Source: Microbacterium sp. SSM24
Lineage (GTDB): Bacteria > Actinomycetota > Actinomycetes > Actinomycetales > Microbacteriaceae
DNA: 64,000 nt
Reading direction: 5' to 3'
Assembly (NCBI RefSeq): GCF_025989145.1
Contig: NZ_JAPDNQ010000001.1
Location: 1,488,001 to 1,552,000 of the forward strand
Positions within the stretch are counted from its first letter, which is position 1. Each line of letters begins with the position of its first letter. This document shows, in pieces, positions 17,020 through 24,554 of this stretch. Under the pieces are notes generated by a model. It was not told where the DNA came from. It did no database searches and saw only the letters and a program-made list of their open reading frames with translations. Position numbers and translations under genes: made by a program.

Positions 17020-17997
17020 GTGAGCAGACCAGAACCACTTCCCCCCGGTCTGGACGATGCGTTCGCCGTTCGTGAAGCCCGCGTCCTGGGAGTCTCGCGC
17101 TCGCGACTGCGAGCACTCGATCTTCGGATGCCGACGCACGGCGTCCGTGCGGTCGTGGCTCCGACAGAAGATCCGACCGATCCCCGGCGCGAGGATCGGT
17201 GCGGGGCCGAGATGCGGGTGCGGGCGCACGAGACTGCCCCCGCACTACTGCCCTCGCAGTTCTTCAGCCACGAGACGAGCCTCGTCCTCGCCGGGTGTCC
17301 TCTTCCTCGATGGCCCTACCAGCCGCGGCTCCACGTGTCGGCTCATCGACCCGCCGGGTCGCCGCGGCGGAAGGAATGGACCGGCCACCGGCTGCAGGCG
17401 CGACCGTCGGCGGTGCGGATGGTCGGCGGCGTCCCCGCGGAGAGTCCCGTCCGCGCGTGGCGACAGGCTGCCGCGCACTGGGGGTTGGATGACCTCATCG
17501 CCGCCGCGGAGTTCCTCGTTCATCCGCGCCGCGGGCTGGCGACGATCGAGGAACTGGCCGCCGAGGTCGAGGCGATGGGCGACGTCGGCGGCGGCCTGCT
17601 CACGCAGAGCCTTGCGCTCGTCAGGGTCGGCTCCGAGTCGCCGGAAGAGACAGCCCTTCGCCTCCTCCTCATCCGCGCAGGGCTTCCCGAACCGGCGATC
17701 AACGTCGACCTCCGCGCCTCATCAGGGCGTTTCATCGCGCGACTGGACCTCGCCTACGTCGAGTACCGAGTCGCGATCGAGTACGACGGGAGGATCCACG
17801 CGGAGAACGATCGGCAGTTCCGGCGCGACGCGGACCGCTGGGACGACATCCGCGCCGCGGGCTGGCAGCACGTCCGCATCCTGTCCCACCACGTGCGGCC
17901 GGATCCTCGGGTAGCGGTGCGAAAGGTCATGACCGCCCTCGGCGCGGCCGGCTGGCCGGGCAGCGGCATCCGCCCGCTGGGTCATGTCACACGGTAG
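17020..17997 (+). CDS. AbiEi-like N-terminal domain plus DUF559 (Vsr-like) endonuclease-domain protein
   Basis: A 325-residue protein. The N-terminus (LPPGLDDAFAVREARVLGVS, then RLRALDLRMPTHGVRAV) resembles the winged-helix AbiEi antitoxin domain that precedes many actinobacterial DUF559 proteins. The C-terminal ~110 residues (RLDLAYVEYRVAIEYDGRIH, then RRDADRWDDIRAAGWQHVRI) form a PD-(D/E)xK Vsr-like nuclease fold. No partner toxin gene is adjacent. The start is uncertain: GTG 17020 gives the usual family N-terminus, and ATG 16951 is the alternative. The last five codons (Gly-His-Val-Thr-Arg-stop) lie inside the right-hand CATGTCAC repeat. The gene is thus bracketed by repeats on both sides. 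Confidence 0.65.
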   Translation: MSRPEPLPPGLDDAFAVREARVLGVSRSRLRALDLRMPTHGVRAVVAPTEDPTDPRREDRCGAEMRVRAHETAPALLPSQFFSHETSLVLAGCPLPRWPYQPRLHVSAHRPAGSPRRKEWTGHRLQARPSAVRMVGGVPAESPVRAWRQAAAHWGLDDLIAAAEFLVHPRRGLATIEELAAEVEAMGDVGGGLLTQSLALVRVGSESPEETALRLLLIRAGLPEPAINVDLRASSGRFIARLDLAYVEYRVAIEYDGRIHAENDRQFRRDADRWDDIRAAGWQHVRILSHHVRPDPRVAVRKVMTALGAAGWPGSGIRPLGHVTR

Positions 17998-18098
17998 GCG
18001 GCTCTCCGACGGGCTGGGCGGCCGTTTGTGTGACACGACAGGGGGCATGTCACAGGATCGGCGGGTCCTCGACCGGTAAGCCGACCGTTCGTGTGACA
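17983..18098 (+). repeat. Tandem pair of CATGTCAC hairpin repeats (right bracket)
   Basis: Two further CATGTCAC...GTGACA units start at 17983 and 18046, with closing GTGACA at 18030-18035 and 18093-18098. Their central sequences differ from the left pair, but the ends match. They lie where the DUF559 gene and the cardiolipin synthase gene converge, so they may also terminate transcription. Confidence 0.7.
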
Positions 18099-18144
18099 CG
18101 GCCCGGTGACACGGCCCGGTGACACGGCCCGGTGATACGACCGG
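18093..18144 (+). repeat. 13-bp tandem repeats (GTGACACGGCCCG)
   Basis: Three perfect copies start at 18093, 18106 and 18119, a degenerate fourth starts at 18132, and a partial copy follows. They appear to have grown from the GTGACAC end of the preceding hairpin repeat by slippage. Confidence 0.8.
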
Positions 18145-18170
18145 GGTGACACGCCGGGGTTCCCCGGCGG

Positions 18171-19646
18171 TCAGTTCAGCGCGGAGGTGAGGCGGGCGAG
18201 ACCGTCGAGGAACGTCGCCTTGCCGGGCTGGTTGTTCCACTCCTCGAGAGTGAGCTCGCGGCCGGCGTCGCGGTACGCCTGCTCGACCTCGCGCATCCCT
18301 GCGACGAACGACTCGCCGCGCACCAGGAGGGACACCTCCATGTTGAGGCTGAACGAGCGGATGTCCATGTTGCTCGACCCGATGACGGCGATGTCGTCGT
18401 CGATCGAGAAGTGCTTGGAGTGCAGGATGAACGGCGCGGGGTAGAGGAAGATCCGCACACCTGCCTCGAGCAGGGCCGAGTAGTAGGACCGCTGCGCGTG
18501 GTACACCAGCCCCTGGTCCCCGATCTCCGACACGAACAGCTGCACCTCGAGACCGCGCTGGCACGCCGTCGTGATGGCGTAGACCATCGCCTCGTCGGGG
18601 ACGAAGTAGGGGCTGGTCAGGATGACCTTCTCGGTCGCCCCGTAGATGAGCGACAGGAAAAGCCGCAGATTGTTCTCGGTCGCGTATCCGGGCCCGCTCG
18701 GCACGACCTGGCACAGCAGCGCGTCGGGGGACGACGATCGCTCCAGAGCCGTCGCGGGCACATGCTCGGTCGCGGTGAGCTCCTCACCGGTCTCGATCAG
18801 CCAGTCCGACAGGAACACGACGTTCACCGCCGCGACGACCGGGCCGGTGAGGCGGGTCATGAGCTCCTGCCACTTGAGGCCGCGCTTGAGGTTCTTGGGG
18901 GAGTCGTAGCTGCGGTCGATGAGGTTCTGCGATCCCATGAAGCCGATGCGGCCGTCGACGACGACGATCTTGCGGTGGTTGCGCAGGTCGGGCCGCTGGT
19001 ACTTGCCCTTGAGGGGCATCACGGGCAGCATCCACGCCCACTTCACGCCGATGCGGTCGAGTTCGGCGAGAGTCGCCTTGCAGTTGCCCAGGCGGCGCGT
19101 CGCGACGTAGTCGGCGAGCAGACGCACGGTGACGCCCCGGGCGACGGCGCGCTCCATCGCGGCGAAGAATCCGCGCGTGGTGTCGTCCCACGCGACGATG
19201 AAGAACTCGACGTGCACGAAGTGCTCCGCGGTGTCGATGGCCTCGGCCATCGCGTCGATCGATCCTTGGTAGTCGGGGTAGAGGGATGCCTCGTTCCCCT
19301 CGCTGGCGGGAAGCGCCGTCAGGTTCTCGTTCTGCTCGACCACGCGCTGGAACCAGCGCGGCCAGTCGGGCTCCTCGGTGCTCAGCCGGTCGCGGTCGAC
19401 GCCGCTGCGGATGAGGCCGTCGATGCGCGTCTGCTCGGCGCGGCGCTTCTCGGGCAGGCGGAAGCTGCCGATGAGGAGGAACAGCAGGATGCCGATGAAC
19501 GGCAGCAGGAAGATCAGCAGCAGCCACGCCATCGCCGCCGTGGGCTTGCGGCCCCGCGGGATCACCATCAGGGCGATGAGGTCGATGACGATGACGACGA
19601 CGACCACGATCGGCCATACGGGTCCCGCGTCGAGCATGCTGAACAT
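18171..19646 (-). CDS. cls: Cardiolipin synthase (phospholipase D superfamily)
   Basis: A 491-residue membrane-bound enzyme that makes cardiolipin from phosphatidylglycerol. Two N-terminal helices (PLDc_N, residues ~8-30 and ~38-60, with PRGRKPTAAMAWLLLIFLLP) anchor it. Two HKD active-site motifs follow, HRKIVVVDGRIGFMGSQN near residue 227 and HSKHFSIDDDIAVIGSSN near 410. AGAGGA lies just before the ATG. It is the second gene of a two-gene operon with the small protein at 19659-19871, separated by 12 bases. The shared PLDc_N anchor and the paralogous small protein connect it to the 12 kb locus. It converges on the repeat cluster at 17983-18144. Confidence 0.93.
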   Translation of the reverse strand: MFSMLDAGPVWPIVVVVVIVIDLIALMVIPRGRKPTAAMAWLLLIFLLPFIGILLFLLIGSFRLPEKRRAEQTRIDGLIRSGVDRDRLSTEEPDWPRWFQRVVEQNENLTALPASEGNEASLYPDYQGSIDAMAEAIDTAEHFVHVEFFIVAWDDTTRGFFAAMERAVARGVTVRLLADYVATRRLGNCKATLAELDRIGVKWAWMLPVMPLKGKYQRPDLRNHRKIVVVDGRIGFMGSQNLIDRSYDSPKNLKRGLKWQELMTRLTGPVVAAVNVVFLSDWLIETGEELTATEHVPATALERSSSPDALLCQVVPSGPGYATENNLRLFLSLIYGATEKVILTSPYFVPDEAMVYAITTACQRGLEVQLFVSEIGDQGLVYHAQRSYYSALLEAGVRIFLYPAPFILHSKHFSIDDDIAVIGSSNMDIRSFSLNMEVSLLVRGESFVAGMREVEQAYRDAGRELTLEEWNNQPGKATFLDGLARLTSALN

Positions 19647-19658
19647 TCGGTTCCTCTT

Positions 19659-19871
19659 TCAGGCGGGAGTGACTCGGTTGACGGAGACGACTTCGATGTC
19701 GAGGTCGTCCAGGACGCCGAGCAGGCCTCGCAGCTCGGAGCGGTCCTCGAGAAGTCCCGTGATGCTCGTTGTCCCGTCGTCCCGGTCCGCCACATCGTAG
19801 CGATCGAGCGCGCAGGCGAGAGTCGGCCCGAGATGGCCGGTGATGACGACTTCGACAACGTGCGAGGACAC
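19659..19871 (-). CDS. Small conserved protein, paralogue of the 12547-12771 product
   Basis: A 70-residue soluble protein, MSSHVVEVVITGHLGPTLAC at the front and LDDLDIEVVSVNRVTPA at the end, with roughly half of its residues identical to the 74-residue protein at 12547-12771. The GTG start follows GGAAGG by about six bases. It is co-transcribed with cardiolipin synthase, which starts 12 bases downstream. No catalytic motif is visible; the size and alternating beta/alpha pattern suggest a ferredoxin-like regulatory domain. A TCACCC-N5-GGATGA palindrome lies 70 bases upstream. Confidence 0.75.
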   Translation of the reverse strand: MSSHVVEVVITGHLGPTLACALDRYDVADRDDGTTSITGLLEDRSELRGLLGVLDDLDIEVVSVNRVTPA

Positions 19872-19940
19872 GGCATCCTTCCTGCGCCACGGAGGGGAAT
19901 CGGACTCTGCCAGGTTGGGGCAGAGAGCGGCCCGGTGCCG

Positions 19941-19957
19941 TCACCCGCGGGGGATGA
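19941..19957. promoter_or_regulatory. Palindromic operator-like site C (TCACCC-N5-GGATGA)
   Basis: Third copy of the module palindrome, 70 bases upstream of the small-protein/cls operon. With the following TTCC it matches site B at 19 of 21 positions and has the same orientation relative to its target gene. Confidence 0.6.
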
Positions 19958-20019
19958 TTCCGTTCAGATCCCGTTCACGCGGCGCGCCGCAGTGTGCGAC
20001 CGGATGCCGCGATGCCCGG

Positions 20020-20625
20020 TCACTTCGGACCACCGCCGGGCTCGATGCGCAGCACGCCCGGCGCCTCGCCCACGGCGAGGTCGTCGATCACGCGCACGGT
20101 GCGGGCGAGGTCGTCGACCGACCGGATGACGGTGCCGAAGCGCTCGCGGTCGGAGCACACCGCCGTCACCGTGACGAAGTGCGTGCCGGTGTCCCACGTG
20201 TAGGTGGCGAACGGCGGAGTGCGCTGGTCGGCGGGCAGCGACATCTCGAGCTTCTCTCCCACGCCCAGGTAGGGGCTGCGGAAGCTCTCGGTGTCGTCGT
20301 ACTCCATCGGCATCATGGCGCGGGCGGCGCGCAGCTGGGTTGTCGCCTCCCGCACCTGCGCCATCACGACCACGAGCTCGGCATCCGCCTTCCACACCCA
20401 CACCAGCACGCGGCCGGCCGCGCGGCGCATGAGGAACGGTGCGGCCTGGCTCATCGCCCACGCGGCGACCCCGCTGCCGGGCCGCTCGGCGGATCCCATC
20501 GCGGTGTTCGCCTGGGAGAGCAGCATCCGGATCGCAGCTTTCCTGTGGCGGCGGCCCGTGAAGCCGAGGGACTCGGTGACCGGCACCCAGAGGGTGGTGT
20601 CGGCGTCCGCCTGAAGTCGGGGCAT
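20020..20625 (-). CDS. Hypothetical protein
   Basis: A 201-residue protein that I cannot assign to a family. It opens MPRLQADADTTLWVPVTESL and contains the helix KAAIRMLLSQANTAM near residue 30 and a Tyr/Pro-rich middle (YDDTESFRSPYLGVGEKLEM). The C-terminal strand-rich half (TYTWDTGTHFVTVTAVCSDR) looks like a beta-barrel sensor or lipid-binding fold. No signal peptide or membrane helix is visible. TACGCT (20632-20637) lies six bases before the ATG, so the gene looks leaderless. It diverges from the glycosyltransferase pair. Confidence 0.65.
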   Translation of the reverse strand: MPRLQADADTTLWVPVTESLGFTGRRHRKAAIRMLLSQANTAMGSAERPGSGVAAWAMSQAAPFLMRRAAGRVLVWVWKADAELVVVMAQVREATTQLRAARAMMPMEYDDTESFRSPYLGVGEKLEMSLPADQRTPPFATYTWDTGTHFVTVTAVCSDRERFGTVIRSVDDLARTVRVIDDLAVGEAPGVLRIEPGGGPK

Positions 20626-20730
20626 GCCTCCAGCGTACGGGGGTGTCGGAGGGCCCTCGGGTACAGTGGAAGGCGCGCGCACCCATCTCTTCCGCCGCGC
20701 GTCCGCCGCACAGACAGGCCCCCGATCCCC

Positions 20731-21957
20731 GTGACCGAGTCCGCGACGCCCCACGACCATTCCGCCGAGGCGCGGCCCGACGCTCCGAAGGCTCCCCTGA
20801 AGATCCTGATCGGCGCGGACACCTTCCTCCCGCACGTGAACGGGGCGGCCCGCTTCGCCGAGCGCCTCGCCGCAGGGCTCGTCGCCCGCGGTCACGAGGT
20901 GCACGTGATGGCGCCGAGCGCGACCCACCGCACGCACGGCCGGTTCACCGAAGTGATCGAGGGGCAGCCGATGACGATGCACCGCATCCCGTCATGGCGC
21001 TGGTACCCGCACGACTGGCTGACCTTCGTCATGCCGTTCCGGTCCAAGTACTACTCGCGGCGGGTCCTCGCCGAGGTGCAGCCCGACATCGTCCACATCC
21101 AGTCGCACATCGTCATCGGACGCGGCCTGTCGCGCATCGCCACGCAGCGCGGCATCCCGATCGTGGCGACCAACCACGTGATGGCCGAGAACGTCCTCGA
21201 CTTCACCGTGCTGCCTGCCTCGTGGACCCGGTACGCGATCAAGCTCGCGTGGGAGGACGCCAAGCGCACCTTCGACCTGACCCGTGCCGTGACGACGCCG
21301 ACCCGCAAGGCGGCCGAGTTCCTCGAGCGCACGATCGAGATCGACAACGTGATCCCGGTGAGCTGCGGGATCGAGGCATCCAACTACACGGCCGATCTCA
21401 CGCCGCGTGACGCGCACCGCCTCGTCTTCGTCGGCCGCCTCACCACCGAGAAGCAGATCGATGTCGTGCTGCGCGCCGTCGCGCGCCTCGATCCCGCGCT
21501 CGACGTGCGGTTCGACATCGTCGGCAAGGGCGACCAGCGCCGCAACCTCGAAGAGCTCATGCTCCAGCTCGGGCTGTCGGACCGCGTGCACTTCCACGGC
21601 CACACCACCGACGAGGAACTGCGGGCGCTGCTCACGAACGCGTCGCTGTTCGTGATCGCGTCGATCGCCGAGCTGCAGTCGATCGCGACGATGGAGGCGA
21701 TGGCATCGGGTCTGCCGATCGTCGCCGCCGACGCCGTCGCGCTCCCGCATCTCGTGCACGACGGCGAGAACGGCTACCTCTTCGAGCCCGGGAACGTCGA
21801 CGACCTCGTCGCGAAGCTCACGACCGTGCTCACCCAGAGCCCCGAGGAGCGCCTGCGCATGCAGCAGGCGTCGCTCGAGGGCGTCAAGGTGCACGACATG
21901 AAGCGCACGCTCGACACGTTCGAGGCGCTCTACCGCGACGAACCGCTGCCGGAGTAG
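20731..21957 (+). CDS. Glycosyltransferase family 4 (GT-B fold)
   Basis: A 408-residue cytoplasmic or membrane-peripheral glycosyltransferase. The N-terminal Rossmann domain has the acceptor loop GADTFLPHVNGAARFAERLA, the usual GPxxGGxx-type segment. The C-terminal donor-binding domain contains VFVGRLTTEKQIDVVLRAVA and EAMASGLPIVAADAVALPHL, with the Glu of the E-x7-E region replaced in part. Related enzymes use GDP-mannose or UDP-sugars to build lipomannan precursors or glycolipids. GTG 20731 is the first start in the correct frame after the leader. It is followed six bases later by a second glycosyltransferase, so the two probably act in one pathway. Confidence 0.85.
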   Translation: MTESATPHDHSAEARPDAPKAPLKILIGADTFLPHVNGAARFAERLAAGLVARGHEVHVMAPSATHRTHGRFTEVIEGQPMTMHRIPSWRWYPHDWLTFVMPFRSKYYSRRVLAEVQPDIVHIQSHIVIGRGLSRIATQRGIPIVATNHVMAENVLDFTVLPASWTRYAIKLAWEDAKRTFDLTRAVTTPTRKAAEFLERTIEIDNVIPVSCGIEASNYTADLTPRDAHRLVFVGRLTTEKQIDVVLRAVARLDPALDVRFDIVGKGDQRRNLEELMLQLGLSDRVHFHGHTTDEELRALLTNASLFVIASIAELQSIATMEAMASGLPIVAADAVALPHLVHDGENGYLFEPGNVDDLVAKLTTVLTQSPEERLRMQQASLEGVKVHDMKRTLDTFEALYRDEPLPE

Positions 21958-21963
21958 CGCACC

Positions 21964-23184
21964 GTGCACGTCGTGATGTTCGGCGACCAGCACGTCGAGA
22001 CCCTCGGCGGAGCTCAGGTCTCGATGCGGCTGCAGCGCCGGTTCCTCGAGAAGGCCGGCCACACCGTGACCGTCGTCGCGCCCCGCGTGCACGGGCCGCG
22101 GGGGCGGTCGTTCTCTCCGGATGCCGCGTACCTCGACATCCCGTCGATCCCGATCACCCCCGACCGCGAGTACTCGATGTCGTGGCCGGGACGGCGGACG
22201 GACAGATGGGTGGATGCCGCGCTCGCCGGCCGGCCGGCCGTCGACGTCGTCCACGTCCAGGCCGACTTCTGGGGCGCGTTCATCGGACACCGCTTCGCCG
22301 CCCGCCATCAGCTGCCCGTGGTCCACACGATGCACAATCGCGTCGACGTCGGCATCGAGGCGACCACGCCCTTTCCGAAGACGGTGCTGCGCGTGCTGAA
22401 CGGCTGGCAGTCGTGGGCGCTCGCACCGCACGGAAAGCGCCGGGACGGGTGGGCGTATCTGCGCGGGCTCGCCGCGAAGTCCGACGCCGTGACGGCGCCG
22501 TCGACGCACTTCGCCCGGCGGCTCGAGGAGCACGGGGTCGTGCCCCGCGATGCGGTCCCGCGGGTGGACGTGGTGTGGAACGGCATCGACGACGGCGTGC
22601 TCGATTCGGTGCTCGCGTCGGCCGGGTCCGATCGCCGTCCCGGGCCGCCCCGGTTCGTCTGGCTGGGGAGGATGAGTCCCGAGAAGCGCCTGCTGCCCTT
22701 CCTCGAGGCGCTCGCCGCGTCGGGCGTGCGCGCCGAGGTCGAGGTGATCGGCGGCGGCGGGCAGCTGCGCGCGGCGCAGCGTCTCGTGGAGAGACTGCGG
22801 CCCGCGGCATCCGTCGTCTTCGCGGGCAAGCTCCCGTACGCGCGGGTGCTCGAGCGCATCGCCGACGCGGACGCGGTCGTGCAGACGTCGATCGGCTTCG
22901 AGACGCAGGGCATGACGATCTTCGAGGCGGCGTCCCTCGGAACGCCGTCGATCGTCAGCGACCCCGACCTGGCCGCCGAGCTGGGCTCGGGATTCTGGCC
23001 GGTCGCCGCCGACGCGACGGCTGCCGCGTCGACGGCCGCGCTCGCAGCGGCTCTGCGGGCGGCAGCTGCCGACATCGAGGCCGGGACGCCCGTGGCGGTC
23101 GACCCGACGATCCGCGAGCGGTTCCGTCAGTCGTCCCGCACAGCGGCGATGATCGAGATCTACGAGCGGGTCGTCGGCTCCTGA
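21964..23184 (+). CDS. Glycosyltransferase (GT4-like)
   Basis: A 406-residue GT-B glycosyltransferase. It starts MHVVMFGDQHVETLGGAQVS, a nucleotide-sugar enzyme acceptor loop. The C-terminal half has FVWLGRMSPEKRLLPFLEAL, VEVIGGGGQLRAAQRLVERL and the donor motif QTSIGFETQGMTIFEAASLG, where the Glu pair E-x7-E is present (ETQGMTIFE). It is tightly linked to the preceding glycosyltransferase, with a six-base gap and no separate promoter, so a two-step glycan or glycolipid assembly is likely. The sugar and acceptor are not identifiable. A long hairpin immediately downstream ends the operon. Confidence 0.84.
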   Translation: MHVVMFGDQHVETLGGAQVSMRLQRRFLEKAGHTVTVVAPRVHGPRGRSFSPDAAYLDIPSIPITPDREYSMSWPGRRTDRWVDAALAGRPAVDVVHVQADFWGAFIGHRFAARHQLPVVHTMHNRVDVGIEATTPFPKTVLRVLNGWQSWALAPHGKRRDGWAYLRGLAAKSDAVTAPSTHFARRLEEHGVVPRDAVPRVDVVWNGIDDGVLDSVLASAGSDRRPGPPRFVWLGRMSPEKRLLPFLEALAASGVRAEVEVIGGGGQLRAAQRLVERLRPAASVVFAGKLPYARVLERIADADAVVQTSIGFETQGMTIFEAASLGTPSIVSDPDLAAELGSGFWPVAADATAAASTAALAAALRAAAADIEAGTPVAVDPTIRERFRQSSRTAAMIEIYERVVGS

Positions 23185-23190
23185 GCCGTT

Positions 23191-23254
23191 CCGTTTGTGC
23201 GGGCGAATTGCCGTGTGCCCGGTGGGCCAGGCGTCCATTCGCCCGCACAAACGG
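23191..23254. terminator. Long perfect hairpin terminator between converging genes
   Basis: CCGTTTGTGCGGGCGAAT (23191-23208) and its perfect 18-bp complement (23237-23254) enclose a 28-base loop. It lies between the glycosyltransferase operon and the converging 38-codon gene. The arm sequence differs from the 17-bp family seen at 6717, 36334 and 43156. Confidence 0.75.
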
Positions 23255-23266
23255 ACGATGAGGGGC

Positions 23267-23383
23267 TCAGGGGAGCCGGGCGGGATCGGTGGGGAGACGG
23301 TGGTAGCCGTCGTTGCGGAGTGCCGTGATCGTCGAGGCGATCGCGACAGCGGACAGTGCTGCGAGAAGAATCACCATGAACAT
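23267..23383 (-). CDS. Small membrane peptide (38 aa)
   Basis: A 38-residue peptide: one hydrophobic helix, MFMVILLAALSAVAIAST, then a polar tail ITALRNDGYHRLPTDPARLP. The DGYHR-x-P tail after a single helix resembles very small actinobacterial membrane proteins that I have seen beside GlxA-type regulators, but I cannot prove homology. It diverges from the GlxA gene with 96 bases between the starts, and CTGCCA half-sites lie in the gap, one of them overlapping this start codon. Short coding length lowers confidence. Confidence 0.6.
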   Translation of the reverse strand: MFMVILLAALSAVAIASTITALRNDGYHRLPTDPARLP

Positions 23384-23455
23384 GGCAGTAACGCTACGCT
23401 TGCGTCATGACTGCCAACAGTGGCAGGATGGACACACAACGCAGGAAAACTGCCA
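23383..23455. promoter_or_regulatory. Clustered CTGCCA/TGGCAG half-sites in the GlxA divergent region
   Basis: TGGCAG (23383), CTGCCA-ACAG-TGGCAG (23411-23426, a perfect palindrome) and CTGCCA (23450) give four half-sites in 73 bases between the divergent small-peptide gene and the GlxA-family gene. They probably bind the adjacent AraC-type regulator. Confidence 0.5.
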
Positions 23456-23479
23456 CCCCTCGATGAACTGAGGTACGAC

Positions 23480-24502
23480 ATGCACAGCGTCGCCGTGATC
23501 GTCCAGGACGGCTTCGCGCCGTTCGAATTCGGAGTCGCCTGCGAGGCGTTCGGCCTCGACCGCACCGACGACGGCATCCCGAACTTCGACTTCCGCATCG
23601 TGACGCCCGACCCGGGTGCGGTGACGTCGAAGATGGGCTTCTCCATCAACGTCGATCTCGACCTGTCGTTCGCGTACGAGGCCGACCTCGTCGTCGTCTC
23701 GCCGACCCCGCGCCAGTTCTGGGCGCGCAGCGCCTCCGACGAGCGGGTGCTCGACGTGGTCCGCAAAGCCGTCGCGCGCAACGCCTGGGTACTGAGCGTG
23801 TGCAGCGGATCGTTCGTGGTCGCGGCATCCGGTGTCCTCGACGGCCGCAAGGCCACCACCCACTGGATGTACGCCGACGAGATGGCCGCGCTGTACCCCG
23901 AGGTCGACGTCGATCCGGACGTGCTCTACGTGCAGGACGGCCGCATCATCACGAGCGCCGGCACCGCCGCCGGGCTCGACGCGTGCCTGCACCTGCTGCG
24001 CCAGGAGCTCGGCGCCGAGCTGACCAACAAGATCGCGCGCCGCATGGTCGTGCCGCCGCAGCGCGACGGCGGGCAGGCGCAGTTCATCGACAAGCCTCTT
24101 CCCGAGGTCGCGTCGCTGTCGCTCGCCCCCGTCACCGACTGGATGCTCGAGAACCTGCGCCTCGACCTCACGGTCGACCAGCTCGCGTCGAAGGCGCACA
24201 TGTCGCCGCGCACGTTCGCGCGCCGCTTCAAGGCCGACTACGGTGCGACGCCGGCCGCGTGGGTCGCGCGCCAGCGCATCATCCACGCGCAGCGTCTGCT
24301 CGAGAAGACCGACCTCGGACTCGACCGCATCGCGTACGAGAGCGGATTCGGCTCGGCGGCCGTGCTGCGCCAGAACTTCGCGCGCGTGCTCGACACGACC
24401 CCGACCGCCTACCGCGCCCGGTTCTGCTGCACGCGCGAGGCGCGCGAGGCGGCCGGCGTCGACCGGCCAGTCGAGGCGGCGCTGCTGGAACCCGTCGCGT
24501 AA
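23480..24502 (+). CDS. GlxA family transcriptional regulator (DJ-1/PfpI plus AraC HTH)
   Basis: A 340-residue regulator. Residues 1-190 form a DJ-1/PfpI class-I-amidotransferase-like sensor (HSVAVIVQDGFAPFEFGVAC; the nucleophile-elbow region WVLSVCSGSFVVAASGVLDG keeps a Cys). The C-terminal AraC domain has two helix-turn-helices (LTVDQLASKAHMSPRTFARR and LDRIAYESGFGSAAVLRQNF). Such proteins usually control detoxification or amine and aldehyde metabolism; the effector is unknown. ATG 23480 is favoured because GAACTGAGG precedes it. It diverges from the 38-codon membrane peptide across CTGCCA half-sites. Confidence 0.9.
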   Translation: MHSVAVIVQDGFAPFEFGVACEAFGLDRTDDGIPNFDFRIVTPDPGAVTSKMGFSINVDLDLSFAYEADLVVVSPTPRQFWARSASDERVLDVVRKAVARNAWVLSVCSGSFVVAASGVLDGRKATTHWMYADEMAALYPEVDVDPDVLYVQDGRIITSAGTAAGLDACLHLLRQELGAELTNKIARRMVVPPQRDGGQAQFIDKPLPEVASLSLAPVTDWMLENLRLDLTVDQLASKAHMSPRTFARRFKADYGATPAAWVARQRIIHAQRLLEKTDLGLDRIAYESGFGSAAVLRQNFARVLDTTPTAYRARFCCTREAREAAGVDRPVEAALLEPVA

Positions 24503-24554
24503 CCACCCGCGCCGGGCGAGGCGGCCCGCCGCGCCCGGTCGCTACGGTGTAGCC

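Noticed and set aside
17020..17997. A complete type IV toxin-antitoxin (AbiE) system
   Set aside because: Only the AbiEi-like N-terminal domain is present and no AbiEii nucleotidyltransferase gene is adjacent.
16795..18098. Insertion sequence bounded by the CATGTCAC repeats
   Set aside because: No transposase is present, no target-site duplication is evident, and the repeats lie as tandem pairs rather than single inverted ends. Kept only as an open finding.
18093..18144. Possible CRISPR array in the 13-bp repeats
   Set aside because: The repeats are directly adjacent with no unique spacers and no cas genes are present.
20992..23250. A 752-codon minus-strand frame across both glycosyltransferases
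   Set aside because: Antisense shadow of two adjacent genes with clear GT-B motifs; it has no recognisable domain.
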